Positions 1-8,827 of a stretch of DNA of 59,520 nt are shown piece by piece. How positions within the stretch are numbered: the first letter of the stretch is position 1; every line of letters begins with the position of its first letter. The translations under genes were made by a program, and so were the position numbers. This DNA comes from Sediminibacterium sp. UBA657 (GTDB lineage: Bacteria; Bacteroidota; Bacteroidia; Chitinophagales; Chitinophagaceae), in NCBI GenBank assembly GCA_002299885.1, contig DBOB01000005.1, forward strand, positions 1 through 59,520. Reading direction: 5' to 3'. Under the pieces are notes generated by a model. It was not told the DNA's origin, did not search any database, and was given only the letters and a program-made list of their open reading frames with translations.

Positions 1-650
1 ATTAAATTATGTCCACCAGCTGCGGCAATTTCAATGGCTCTTTTTGCTTGAAACTGCCCCTTAATAAAAGCAAAATCAACAGAGTAGTTGATTGGTGTTT
101 CATTGTCTGTATCAATTTTTTGAAATGGTGTACAAGATTCGGGATGGTTGCAAAAATGGGTGACTTGGGTGAGGTGGTCAAATGCAAATACTTTAAGCCC
201 CTCAATCAAAGATGCTTCTGATGCATTGATTGTTGGAATAATCAATCCCGATAAACCTGCTTCTTTTGCATAGATCGCCATAGCAAGCACCCCTTTTATT
301 GGCTGAAGTGCGCCATTTAAACTAAGCTCACCCATCATTAAGTAATCTGATAAAACATTTGAATTGACTATTTGATCCGATGCAGCAAGGATACCAATGG
401 CTATTGGAAGATCAAAAGCAGGGCCTGTTTTTTTGATGTCAGCAGGTGCTAAGTTGATGACTAATTTAGTTCTCGGCATCTGAAACCCATTGGCCTTGAT
501 CGCAATTTCTGTACGATGCAAACTTTCTTTGACTGCGGTATCCGGGAGTCCAACAATACAGTAGCCCTGACCCATACTCACATTGACTTCTACTTGAATC
601 CCGATAGCGTCCATTCCAAATAAGGAAGCGCCTCTTGTTTTAACGAGCAT
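1..650 (-). CDS. YifB/ComM-family Mg-chelatase-like AAA+ ATPase (partial, N-terminal part)
   Basis: The gene runs off the left edge, so only the first 216 codons are visible. They match the N-terminal Lon/ChlI-like domain of the YifB/ComM family: an opening MLVKTRGASLFGMDAIGIQ, then GLPDTAVKESLHR, then NLAPADIKKTGPAFDLPIAIG. The family is a Mg-chelatase-like AAA+ ATPase. ComM of Vibrio and Haemophilus is a hexameric branch-migration helicase used in natural transformation; its role in Bacteroidota is not settled. The Walker motifs lie beyond the window. The start at 650 is the first ATG of the frame and fits the family N-terminus. It lies 36 bp downstream of the stop of no same-strand gene in the window; its neighbour on this strand is the mutS-like gene, which ends at 687. 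Confidence 0.88.
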   Translation of the reverse strand, partial: MLVKTRGASLFGMDAIGIQVEVNVSMGQGYCIVGLPDTAVKESLHRTEIAIKANGFQMPRTKLVINLAPADIKKTGPAFDLPIAIGILAASDQIVNSNVLSDYLMMGELSLNGALQPIKGVLAMAIYAKEAGLSGLIIPTINASEASLIEGLKVFAFDHLTQVTHFCNHPESCTPFQKIDTDNETPINYSVDFAFIKGQFQAKRAIEIAAAGGHNL

Positions 651-686
651 GTTTCTTTGAAAAATAGCAAAAAACTGAAACCGTAT

Positions 687-2006
687 TTAAGTATTTATAC
701 GTTCAATCAAATCCACGACACCTTCTCTTTCTAGGATAAGGTATCCAAGTCTATCCTGGCTTACACCTTTTTTTAAGTGATAACTAAATTGCAAAGTTTT
801 ACCAGTGACTGCAGTTTCAAAATAACAAAATTGTATATGTGGGTATACATTTAATGGTTCACTAATTTCATATAAATGGGTAGATAAAATACATAAGGAT
901 TGTTTTAGAGCTTGTAAACCTTCTATCACTTTTGTACTGCACTTCATTGCATCTATAATATTGGTTCCCTTAAATAATTCATCTATAAGTACTAAATATT
1001 TTTTCCCATCCATGACCTGCGTTAAAGTATGTTTAATGCGTAGGACTTCATTAAAGAAATAACTTTCTCCTTTGAGCACATTATCGGCAGTGGTTAGATT
1101 GGTAATTAACCCATCAAAAATACTGAGCTTGCATTTTTTTGCTGGCACGCCCATGCCGATGTGGGCAAGGTAGGCAAGAAGTCCAACGGTTTTAATAAAA
1201 GTACTTTTACCGGCCATATTTGCACCAGTTAAAAATAAAAAACCTGCTTCATCAGTTAAGCTTAAATCATTCCCAACCGCATTGGTAACAAGTGGATGCA
1301 CCGCTTGCTCAAATTCAATCATGGGGCTATTTTGATCTACCCATTCAGGAAAAATGAACTGGTATGCCTGTATCGCAGTAGCCATACTATAATAAGCATC
1401 TAACACATAAAAATCTGCTTGTAAGTTTTTGATCTGTGCTTTGTATTGGTAATAAAAAAAATAGCCTAATTCTAGCACAGCTTGAGGGTCATTTTTTAAT
1501 TGATTACTATTGATATGGAGACAATCTAGATTTTTGATTCCTTGCTTTATAGGTTTAATCAAAGCATTCAAAACTGTATTTTGCGCATATCCCTCAAACA
1601 CTTTATGCCACTCATTCAATGATTGAACAAAATTCAATAAGTGCTGAACAGAATAAGCAATTAAAGCATAGTCTGTTTTATTCCAAAATTGATACCAATA
1701 AGCGCCCGTAAAACTTATGTGTTTTGGAATCTGCGAAAATCCAGTTCCATAAAACTGATCAATGACTAAACATGTACCGTTGGAAATTTTCATATGGTCC
1801 AAAAAGGCCTTCTCTGAAATAAAAATTTGCAAGGCAGATTGCCTAGATTCAATGGCATACTTGGAAGCTAAAGGCGCTGTGATAAGCTGCATCCAATGTG
1901 CTTTGCCGCCATTAGTTTTACAAAAATCTAAATGACTTGCCAGCCCTTTAGATTCATTTTGATCCAGTAATCCAATATCGAGTATGGTGGTTTTATCTAC
2001 CTGCAT
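687..2006 (-). CDS. MutS-related ATPase without mismatch-recognition domain
   Basis: A 439-residue protein with a C-terminal MutS-type ABC ATPase: Walker A TGANMAGKSTFIKTVG, Walker B LVLIDELFKGTN and the switch STHLYEIS. Full MutS is about 850 residues and begins with a mismatch-binding domain containing a Phe-x-Glu motif. This protein is half as long and keeps only a helical core (about 1-240) plus the ATPase (about 250-439). It therefore belongs with the MutS-related proteins rather than mismatch-repair MutS. Its substrate is unknown; clamp-like DNA binding is inferred from family architecture. Its ATG follows the pyrC stop codon directly with no intervening base, so it is probably translationally coupled as the last gene of the ubiE-porT-pyrC unit. 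Confidence 0.85.
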   Translation of the reverse strand: MQVDKTTILDIGLLDQNESKGLASHLDFCKTNGGKAHWMQLITAPLASKYAIESRQSALQIFISEKAFLDHMKISNGTCLVIDQFYGTGFSQIPKHISFTGAYWYQFWNKTDYALIAYSVQHLLNFVQSLNEWHKVFEGYAQNTVLNALIKPIKQGIKNLDCLHINSNQLKNDPQAVLELGYFFYYQYKAQIKNLQADFYVLDAYYSMATAIQAYQFIFPEWVDQNSPMIEFEQAVHPLVTNAVGNDLSLTDEAGFLFLTGANMAGKSTFIKTVGLLAYLAHIGMGVPAKKCKLSIFDGLITNLTTADNVLKGESYFFNEVLRIKHTLTQVMDGKKYLVLIDELFKGTNIIDAMKCSTKVIEGLQALKQSLCILSTHLYEISEPLNVYPHIQFCYFETAVTGKTLQFSYHLKKGVSQDRLGYLILEREGVVDLIERINT

Positions 2007-3347
2007 TTAACTTCTTGTAAACTGAATTCTGCTCCCTTTTTGTGCCTCATTGAACTTACCTTGATGGTAGACCAGGTGTCCATTGACAAAAGTAGATTGA
2101 ATGATGTAAGGAAATTGAGTACCCTCAAATGGGCTCCATCCGCATTTGTATAAAATATTTTCTTTTGTCACGGTGTAAGGCAGTTCTTTCACAAGCACTA
2201 AGTCTGCATAATAACCTTCTCTTATAAAGCCTCTTTCTTTAATTTGAAAACAAGTAGCAACAGCATGGCTCATTTTTTCTACCATTTTTTCCATGCTCAA
2301 TTTCCCTTCATGTACATACTTTAACATCAGCATCATGCCATGTTGAACCAAAGGCAATCCAGCATGCGCATGCACATAGTCTTCTTGCTTTTCGTCCCAG
2401 GTATGTGGCGCATGATCTGTCGCAATAATATCTAGTTGGTCATTCAATAATCCTTCCCATAATGCAGTTCTATTTTCTACTGCTTTAATGGCTGGATTAC
2501 ATTTTATTAAATTACCCTTTGCGGCATAATCGTTCGCAGTAAAATGTAAATGATGTACACAGACTTCTGCAGTAATACGTTTTTCTGCCAAAGGTTTAAG
2601 GTTGGAGAATAATTGTAATTCTTTGGCAGTGCTAATATGCAATATGTGTAATCTTGTATCAAATTTTTTAGCCAATTGGATGGCTTTGAAGGAAGACTCA
2701 AAGCAAGCATCTACATCTCTGATAATAGGATGGTCGCTTGGTTCTAAAATGGTTTTAGTTGCTTCTAAATTTGCTTTATTCTTTTTAATGATGGCTTCCT
2801 CCTCGCAGTGTGTAGCAATCAATAATTCAGAGCCTTCAAAAATTCGTTCTAAAACAATTGGATTATCTACTAATAAATTACCAGTAGAGGATCCCATAAA
2901 AATCTTCACACCACAAACCTCATTTTTCTTCGCATTGGTTTTTAAAATCTCCTCTACATTGTCTTGCGAGGTACCCATGAAAAAAGAATAGTTCGCTAAA
3001 GCGTTTGATGCTGCAATTTGGTATTTATCTTCTAGTAATTCCTGAGTAAATACCGGAGGGTTGGTATTGGGCATTTCCATAAAACTCGTGGTACCACCTG
3101 CTACAGCTGCTTTTGCTTCTGTATAAATATTGGCTTTATGGGTTAAACCGGGTTCTCTAAAATGCACTTGATCGTCTATGGCGCCAGGTATAAGAAATTG
3201 ACCTGTACCATCAATTTCTTCCACTGCAAAATTTGCATCAATGTGATTGGCTATTTTTTCAATTCTTCCGTCCTTAATTAAAACATCCCCAACAAATCGA
3301 CGGCCTTCATTGACAATGGTGGTATTTTTAATTAAATAGTTTGACAT
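2007..3347 (-). CDS. pyrC: Dihydroorotase
   Basis: A 446-residue amidohydrolase that cyclises N-carbamoyl-L-aspartate to dihydroorotate in cytoplasmic pyrimidine synthesis. The zinc-binding motif appears as DDQVHFREPG near residue 59 (the H-x-R form of the class I enzyme; many others read DxHxH). Downstream are HCEEEA and HILHISTAKE, which supply further metal-ligand histidines, and the catalytic DHAPH near residue 310. Length fits the roughly 430-450 residues usual for class I dihydroorotases. It starts 10 bp after porT ends and abuts the mutS-like gene, so it is likely part of the same minus-strand operon. The other pyrimidine gene in the window, half of carB, is 7 kb away and separately transcribed. 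Confidence 0.93.
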   Translation of the reverse strand: MSNYLIKNTTIVNEGRRFVGDVLIKDGRIEKIANHIDANFAVEEIDGTGQFLIPGAIDDQVHFREPGLTHKANIYTEAKAAVAGGTTSFMEMPNTNPPVFTQELLEDKYQIAASNALANYSFFMGTSQDNVEEILKTNAKKNEVCGVKIFMGSSTGNLLVDNPIVLERIFEGSELLIATHCEEEAIIKKNKANLEATKTILEPSDHPIIRDVDACFESSFKAIQLAKKFDTRLHILHISTAKELQLFSNLKPLAEKRITAEVCVHHLHFTANDYAAKGNLIKCNPAIKAVENRTALWEGLLNDQLDIIATDHAPHTWDEKQEDYVHAHAGLPLVQHGMMLMLKYVHEGKLSMEKMVEKMSHAVATCFQIKERGFIREGYYADLVLVKELPYTVTKENILYKCGWSPFEGTQFPYIIQSTFVNGHLVYHQGKFNEAQKGSRIQFTRS

Positions 3348-3357
3348 AAAAAGTATT

Positions 3358-4152
3358 TTAGTTTTCTATATGAATGGTGAAATAGACAAAATTTGAACTC
3401 ACTTTATCTAGGGTATTCATCAATGGATAAGTGGCATTTAATTGATTTAAGTCTTTTAATCCATAGCTAAATTTAACCTCAGGAGAAATGGTGGCATACC
3501 TTAGGTAAAAACTTAAACCAACGCCAACCTCCGCGCCCATATCCGTGCCTTTTAAGACACTTGGGTAAGTAACTGGCAGAGGCGAACTACCTGTTGATGG
3601 AGGTGTAATTCTCCCTGCTTTATTACTAGCTAAGTCAAAATCAAATTTTCCACCTACTAAAAAGTAGTGTCGCATTAAATTTGTATATCTAAATCCGTTA
3701 TACCTGTCGGATTGAAACTTAAATGCCAAAGGAAGGTGAATGATGCTAGAAGATACATTCAATTTCTGACTCAAATTTGGTGTTGACTTCACTTTAAAAT
3801 CAATCACATTTTTTGTACCAATAATTAATAAAGTGGGGTTGGCTCTTAATAAAACATGCTTGGTTAATCTTAAAGTTCCTACTAATCCAAGATTATAGTA
3901 GAGGTTATTGATTGGATTTATTTCAATAATACTATTTGGATTGACTAAACTTGAAGAGTTGACAGTTGCCAAAAAACGGTTTGCTCTATTAAATGCTAAA
4001 TAGTTATTGCTAAATCCAATACTCATTCCAAAATAGTAGGGAAGATCGTCGTGGTCAGGCTGAAACACCTCGTCGCTTTGTGCTATTGCAGCACTGCTGA
4101 TACATAGACATAGTATTGCTAAGCCTATTTTATTCCGCAATAAATACTGCAT
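3358..4152 (-). CDS. porT: PorT-like outer-membrane protein of the type IX secretion system
   Basis: A 264-residue protein with a signal peptide (hydrophobic stretch followed by SAAIAQ, cleavage near residue 25) and an alternating polar/hydrophobic pattern typical of a small outer-membrane beta barrel. It ends in YFTIHIEN. Sequence type and its position directly after ubiE match PorT, a protein required for T9SS function in Porphyromonas gingivalis; its exact molecular role is unclear. The first 28 bp overlap the end of ubiE, pointing to translational coupling. The gldKLMN genes for the same secretion system lie 41 kb away in this window. The assignment to PorT rather than a generic barrel rests partly on this neighbourhood. 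Confidence 0.78.
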   Translation of the reverse strand: MQYLLRNKIGLAILCLCISSAAIAQSDEVFQPDHDDLPYYFGMSIGFSNNYLAFNRANRFLATVNSSSLVNPNSIIEINPINNLYYNLGLVGTLRLTKHVLLRANPTLLIIGTKNVIDFKVKSTPNLSQKLNVSSSIIHLPLAFKFQSDRYNGFRYTNLMRHYFLVGGKFDFDLASNKAGRITPPSTGSSPLPVTYPSVLKGTDMGAEVGVGLSFYLRYATISPEVKFSYGLKDLNQLNATYPLMNTLDKVSSNFVYFTIHIEN

Positions 4153-4868
4153 ATGCCTAAGGTTAATTTTTTTTGAATGACTTGTTTAAATCCAACTTGT
4201 TCAAAGATATTAATAAATGCGGCGCCTTCTGGAAATGCAATGACGCTATCATTTAAATATTGATAAGCAGCCCTGTTGCCTGAAAATAATTTACCAATAG
4301 TTGGTGTAACCCAGTTCATGTAAAATTGATAAATAGGCTTGAACCAAAAACTACTAGGCTGGGAAAATTCAAGAATAACCAATTTACTTCCAGGTTCTAA
4401 GACCCTATAAATTTCACTTAATCCTTTTTCTAAGTTGGCAAAGTTGCGAACACCAAAAGCCACCATGGCAGCATCAAATGTTTGATCCTCAAAAGGAATG
4501 GCAGTGCTGTCTCCAGTGATTAGTTGAATGCGATCGCTTAAACCTTTATCTGCAATTTTGATTCTGCCGTATTGCATCATACCCTCGGAAATATCAATTC
4601 CCGTAATTTTTTTTGGTGCAATTGTTTTATCGGCCATCAAAGCCATGTCGGCTGTTCCCGTAGCGATATCTAATAAATGGTTGATTTTTTGTTGACCAAA
4701 ATAGCTAATGGCTTTTTTGCGCCAACCTTGGTCAATGCCTAAGCTTAAAAAGCGGTTTAAAAAGTCATATCTTTTTGCAATATGATCGAACATGGTAGCA
4801 ACCTGTTCTTTTTTGGCAGCATTGCTTGCTGCATAGGGCACTATTTTATCGTGTTCATATTCACTCAT
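4125..4868 (-). CDS. ubiE: Demethylmenaquinone methyltransferase (UbiE/MenG)
   Basis: A 247-residue class I SAM-dependent methyltransferase that catalyses the last step of menaquinone synthesis. Visible signatures are the N-terminal MFDHIAKRYDFLNRFLSLG, the SAM-binding LLDIATGTADMA (glycine-rich loop), and the family-specific MVAFGVRNFANLEKGL and ILEFSQP. Its length is standard. It is the first gene of a minus-strand run with porT, pyrC and a mutS-like gene. A perfect Bacteroidota -7 element (TATCTTTG, read on the minus strand) lies only 4 nt upstream of the ATG, so the mRNA may be leaderless. Confidence 0.95.
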   Translation of the reverse strand: MSEYEHDKIVPYAASNAAKKEQVATMFDHIAKRYDFLNRFLSLGIDQGWRKKAISYFGQQKINHLLDIATGTADMALMADKTIAPKKITGIDISEGMMQYGRIKIADKGLSDRIQLITGDSTAIPFEDQTFDAAMVAFGVRNFANLEKGLSEIYRVLEPGSKLVILEFSQPSSFWFKPIYQFYMNWVTPTIGKLFSGNRAAYQYLNDSVIAFPEGAAFINIFEQVGFKQVIQKKLTLGICSIYCGIK

Positions 4869-4872
4869 AGGG

Positions 4873-4880
4873 CAAAGATA
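4873..4880 (-). promoter_or_regulatory. Bacteroidota -7 promoter element of ubiE
   Basis: On the minus strand this reads TATCTTTG, an exact match to TAnnTTTG. Four bases (CCCT) separate it from the ubiE ATG, which puts the expected transcription start at or within a few bases of the start codon. Confidence 0.55.
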
Positions 4881-4916
4881 TTGATTTTGTGGATGCTTTG
4901 ATTATCTTCGTTTTTC

Positions 4917-5843
4917 ATGAAAGCAAGGATATATAAATCTACTGGTAGCTGGTATAGCGTTAAGCTAGAAAATGGCCAATTTTGTCAAGCCCGCATTAAG
5001 GGGGTGATTAAACTGGACGCCATTACCTCAACCAATCCAATTGCAGTGGGCGATTGGGTGGATTGTGCCATGGAGGAGGATGCAGAGCAGGCGGTCATGA
5101 TTCATCATATTATAGAAAGAGACAATTATGTGGCCAGGCAGTCTCCCCATAATAAGAGGCAACAACATATTATCGCCTCCAATATGGATCAATCTATTTT
5201 GTTGGCGACATTAAAATCTCCTAAGACTTCACAGGGTTTTATAGACCGTTTTTTGGTTTCTTGTGAAGCCTTTCATATTCCTGCAATCATCGTATTTAAC
5301 AAAGCAGATCTTTACGAGGACGAAGAGTTAGAAAGGTATGCCGAATTAAAAACGATGTATGAGGCAGTAGGATATCAAGTGTTTTTAATTAGTATCGAAC
5401 AAAAAATGGGTCTTGAACCATTGGACGCATTATTGAAAAACAAAACAACTTTAGTAAGTGGACATAGTGGTGTTGGAAAATCTTCTTTAATTAATTATTT
5501 ATTTCCACACCTTGATTTAACCACACAGGAAGTAAGTGGATGGAGTGGGAAGGGGATGCACACAACTACTTTTGCTCAAATGTATGATTACCCCGGAGGC
5601 GGCGCTGTGATTGATACACCGGGTATGCGTGAATTAGGATTGGTGAATTTAGAGAAAGAAGAATTAGCACAATATTTTCCAGAAATGCGCGCTAAAATGC
5701 AGGGTTGTCAATTCAATAATTGCCAGCATATCAATGAACCAGGATGTGCTGTGAAAGCGGCTGTAGAAAAAGGGATTATTTCTGAAGCACGCTTTTTTAG
5801 TTATGTAGATTTATGGCATGGGATAGAAGAAAAAAAATACTAG
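4917..5843 (+). CDS. rsgA: Ribosome small-subunit-dependent GTPase A
   Basis: A 308-residue circularly permuted GTPase that checks late maturation of the 30S subunit. The order of motifs is diagnostic: an OB fold (about 1-75), then G4 FNKADL near residue 140, then G1 GHSGVGKSSLIN near residue 182, then G3 DTPGMREL. A zinc-binding domain follows with CQFNNCQHINEPGC. All motifs are intact. The gene is divergent from ubiE. A near-match -7 element (TATCTTCG, 4903-4910) sits 6 nt before the ATG. It converges on the carbonic anhydrase gene with a single base between the two stop codons. Confidence 0.95.
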   Translation: MKARIYKSTGSWYSVKLENGQFCQARIKGVIKLDAITSTNPIAVGDWVDCAMEEDAEQAVMIHHIIERDNYVARQSPHNKRQQHIIASNMDQSILLATLKSPKTSQGFIDRFLVSCEAFHIPAIIVFNKADLYEDEELERYAELKTMYEAVGYQVFLISIEQKMGLEPLDALLKNKTTLVSGHSGVGKSSLINYLFPHLDLTTQEVSGWSGKGMHTTTFAQMYDYPGGGAVIDTPGMRELGLVNLEKEELAQYFPEMRAKMQGCQFNNCQHINEPGCAVKAAVEKGIISEARFFSYVDLWHGIEEKKY

Positions 5844-5844
5844 A

Positions 5845-6381
5845 TTATTTTTTTGGCGCGTCGTTATAATCGCTAAACCAAGATGCATATTTGACATAAT
5901 TATTAGAGATGCGGTTAATCTCTCCATGAATTAAATCTTCGGAAACCATCTTCACTTTTTTTGCGGGTACACCTGCATAAATACTTCCAGCTTCAACAAT
6001 TGTTCCTTCTAATACCACGGCACCAGCTGCAATAATTGCATTGGAATGCACTACACAGGCATCCATCACAATACTCCCCATGCCTATCAATACATTGTCA
6101 TGAATGGTACAACCATGCACCATGGCATTGTGACCAATTGATACATTGTTGCCAATATTGGTGGGGTGTTTTTGATAAGTACAATGAATAATCGCACCAT
6201 CTTGCACATTCACTTTATCGCCCATTTTGATATAGTGCACATCTCCACGAATCACTGCATTGAACCATACAGAGCAATCTGCCCCCATGCTGACTTCACC
6301 CACGATGGTGGCATTGGGAGCAATAAAACAATTTTCACCAATTTGAGGTAGTTTTCCATTAACGGGTAGTATGGTTGCCAT
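5845..6381 (-). CDS. Gamma-carbonic-anhydrase-family (left-handed beta-helix) protein
   Basis: The reading frame is open further upstream, but the product is taken from MATILPVNGKLPQIG at 6381 (178 residues) because the family begins there and the upstream part overlaps the divergent aminotransferase gene. Hexapeptide repeats run through the protein (for example GADCSVWFNAVIRGD, GNNVSIGHNAMVHG, VLIGMGSIVMD). The histidines expected for zinc binding in gamma carbonic anhydrases are visible in IIHCTYQK, IGHNAMVHG. The family hydrates CO2 in some members and has no proven activity in others (YrdA, PaaY types), so the enzymatic role is a family inference. Confidence 0.88.
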   Translation of the reverse strand: MATILPVNGKLPQIGENCFIAPNATIVGEVSMGADCSVWFNAVIRGDVHYIKMGDKVNVQDGAIIHCTYQKHPTNIGNNVSIGHNAMVHGCTIHDNVLIGMGSIVMDACVVHSNAIIAAGAVVLEGTIVEAGSIYAGVPAKKVKMVSEDLIHGEINRISNNYVKYASWFSDYNDAPKK

Positions 6382-6415
6382 AAAAATGCGACTTTTGTAC
6401 TGCAATTTATACCGA

Positions 6416-7609
6416 ATGTCCAGATTAAACAATAGACAATTTTTTTTACAGCATTTAGCACAAACCTCCCCTAAGCCTATTGGGCTAGAAGTCGCGCGCG
6501 CCGAAGGCATTTATATTCACGACACCGAAGGCAAAGCTTATATCGACATGATTGCAGGATTTAGTGTTTGCAATATTGGACATAGTCACCCAAAAGTAAT
6601 TGCAGCGATAGAGCAACAAATTAAACAGTACATGCATGTGATTGTGTATGGTGAATTCATTCAATCGCCACAAGTGCAATATGCAAAAGCGTTGTTGTCT
6701 TTATTACCCGAAAATTTACAATCCATTTATTTTACCAATAGTGGTGCAGAAGCTGCAGAAGGTGCCATGAAATTAGCAAAGCGAGTTACAAAGCGCACCA
6801 GAATGATTGCATTTGATGGGGCTTATCATGGGAGTACTCAAGGCGCTTTAAGTGTGATGGGGGATGAATACTTTAGGAATGCGTATCGTCCATTATTACC
6901 AGATGTAATGCATCTAAGGTATAATAACATGGAGGATATCGAATTGATAGATCATCATGTTGCATGTGTGATGGTAGAACCTGTGCAAGCTGAAACTGGC
7001 ATCACAGCTGCATCTGCTGAATGGTTAAAAGCATTAAGGGCTAAATGCGATGCGCTTTGTATTTTATTGATCTTTGATGAAATTCAATCAGGTTTTGGAA
7101 GAACAGGCACCTTATTTGCTTTTGAACAATATGGCGTGGTGCCTGATATTTTGTTAACAGGAAAAGCTTTAGGAGCCGGCTTGCCTTTAGGGGCATTCAT
7201 TAGCTCACCAGCAATGATGGGTACTTTGACTTATGCGCCTGTACTAGGCCATATCACTACTTTTGGGGGGAATCCGGTGTCATGTGCAGCAGGTAAAACA
7301 GGCTTAGAAGTATTGCTTGAGTCGGGTTGGTTGGATGAGGTCAATGCAAAAGAAAAATACTTGGTAGATGCATTAACACATCCAGCAATATTGAATAAAA
7401 AACACAAAGGACTTTGGATGTCTTTGCAATTTGCAACACCAGAAATCACTAAAAAAATTGCGGCTCATTGTGTGGCCAATGGCGTGATCACAGATTGGTT
7501 TTTATTTGCAGAAGATCGTATTCGAATAGCCCCACCTTTGAGTATAACGATGGATGAATTAAAAATTGGGGTGCAAAAAATCATTGAAAGTATTGACCAG
7601 TCAATCTAG
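6416..7609 (+). CDS. Class III PLP-dependent aminotransferase (acetylornithine/ornithine type)
   Basis: Translation is taken from ATG 6416 (MSRLNNRQFFLQHLAQ), giving 397 residues; an ATG at 6371 in the same frame would add 15 residues unlike the family. Class III features are visible: NSGAEAAEGAMKLAKR, the phosphate-binding region, LIFDEIQSGFGRTG (the Asp that pairs with the pyridine nitrogen), and LLTGKALGAGLPLG with the Schiff-base lysine near residue 250. Substrate cannot be fixed from sequence; acetylornithine, ornithine and 4-aminobutyrate enzymes share this layout. It is not in an arginine cluster here. Its last four bases overlap the stop region of bshA on the other strand. Confidence 0.88.
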   Translation: MSRLNNRQFFLQHLAQTSPKPIGLEVARAEGIYIHDTEGKAYIDMIAGFSVCNIGHSHPKVIAAIEQQIKQYMHVIVYGEFIQSPQVQYAKALLSLLPENLQSIYFTNSGAEAAEGAMKLAKRVTKRTRMIAFDGAYHGSTQGALSVMGDEYFRNAYRPLLPDVMHLRYNNMEDIELIDHHVACVMVEPVQAETGITAASAEWLKALRAKCDALCILLIFDEIQSGFGRTGTLFAFEQYGVVPDILLTGKALGAGLPLGAFISSPAMMGTLTYAPVLGHITTFGGNPVSCAAGKTGLEVLLESGWLDEVNAKEKYLVDALTHPAILNKKHKGLWMSLQFATPEITKKIAAHCVANGVITDWFLFAEDRIRIAPPLSITMDELKIGVQKIIESIDQSI

Positions 7610-8742
7610 CAATCTCCTGTCCTGCAGAAACGTCTATATAAGTTTTCGTACATCGGAATAATATGGTGGATATCAAATAATTTAGCCTGCTCTAGCGCAT
7701 TGTGCTTAAACGCTTTTAATTTAGAATCATCTGTTAGTAATTCAATTGCTCTGGCGCTCATTGTAGCTACGTCGCCTACATTTGCTGTGAAGCCTGTCTT
7801 TCCATCGATATTAATTTCTGCTAATCCACCAGCATTGGAACTAATGACTGCCACACTGGAAGCCATTGCTTCTAATGCCACTAAGCCAAAACTTTCATAT
7901 TCAGAAGGCAATAAGAATAAATCACTCACGGCTAAAATATCTTCCATTTGTTCTTGCTTACCTAAAAAGCGTACATCCGATTCAATGCCGTATTGTCTTG
8001 CTAAGTCTTCGGCGATAGGACGTTCAGGACCATCTCCCACCATCAATAATTTAGAAGGGGTAGCAGCGTGGATATTTTTAAAAATTTCCATCACATGATC
8101 AATCCTTTTTATTTTTCTAAAATTGGAAGCATGCACTACAATTTTTTCATCATGTGTGGCAACTACTTTTTTAAAAGCAGTAGATGGTTTTTTATTGAAT
8201 CTTTTTAAGTCTACAAAATTATGAATCACCTCTATCTCTTTGCGGATCTCAAAATGCTTTAAGGTTTCTTGTTTTAAGTTTTCAGATACTGCAGTAATGG
8301 CGTCACTTTCATTAATTGAAAAAGTCACAACTGGTTCGTAGGTTTTATCACGTCCAACTAGTGTGATATCTGTTCCATGCAAAGTGGTAATCACTGGTAC
8401 CAATCTGCCTGTTTTTTGTTTTACAATTTGCTTTGCAGTATATGCAGCAGAAGCATGAGGGATTGCATAGTGTGCGTGGATTAAATCCAAGTCATGGTTT
8501 AAAATAACATCTACCATCGTACTCGCTAATGCTAATTCATAAGGTGGGAAGTCGAACAGGGGATAAGTTGGAACCCTTACCTCGTGGTAAAATATATTTT
8601 CGTGAAAACCATTTAAACGAACCGGTTGTTGGTAGGTAATGAAATGAATTTCATGTCCTTTATCTGCTAAGGCTTTTCCAAGTTCAGTAGCTAGGACACC
8701 ACTACCACCAAATGTAGGATAACAAACTATTCCAATCTTCAT
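7606..8742 (-). CDS. bshA: N-acetyl-alpha-D-glucosaminyl L-malate synthase (bacillithiol synthesis)
   Basis: A 378-residue GT4 glycosyltransferase. The N-terminus IGIVCYPTFGGSGVLATELG and the segment VPTYPLFDFPPYELALAS are characteristic of BshA, which joins UDP-GlcNAc and L-malate in the first step of bacillithiol formation. The GT4 donor-binding region appears as LLPSEYESFGLVALEAMA, with the E-x7-E pattern. BshB and BshC are not in the window. Bacillithiol is the usual low-molecular-weight thiol in many Bacteroidota, so the assignment is well supported. It is monocistronic here and converges with the aminotransferase gene. Confidence 0.92.
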   Translation of the reverse strand: MKIGIVCYPTFGGSGVLATELGKALADKGHEIHFITYQQPVRLNGFHENIFYHEVRVPTYPLFDFPPYELALASTMVDVILNHDLDLIHAHYAIPHASAAYTAKQIVKQKTGRLVPVITTLHGTDITLVGRDKTYEPVVTFSINESDAITAVSENLKQETLKHFEIRKEIEVIHNFVDLKRFNKKPSTAFKKVVATHDEKIVVHASNFRKIKRIDHVMEIFKNIHAATPSKLLMVGDGPERPIAEDLARQYGIESDVRFLGKQEQMEDILAVSDLFLLPSEYESFGLVALEAMASSVAVISSNAGGLAEINIDGKTGFTANVGDVATMSARAIELLTDDSKLKAFKHNALEQAKLFDIHHIIPMYENLYRRFCRTGDC

Positions 8743-8827
8743 TTTGAGCTATTGTGACTACAAAGAACAACTAAATAATCGATAAAGTTTAGTTATATTT
8801 AATAAATTATTTGAAAGTTAAAACAAG

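Noticed and set aside
2602..2991. 129-codon plus-strand frame inside pyrC
   Set aside because: Antisense shadow of a clear dihydroorotase gene, no recognisable domain.
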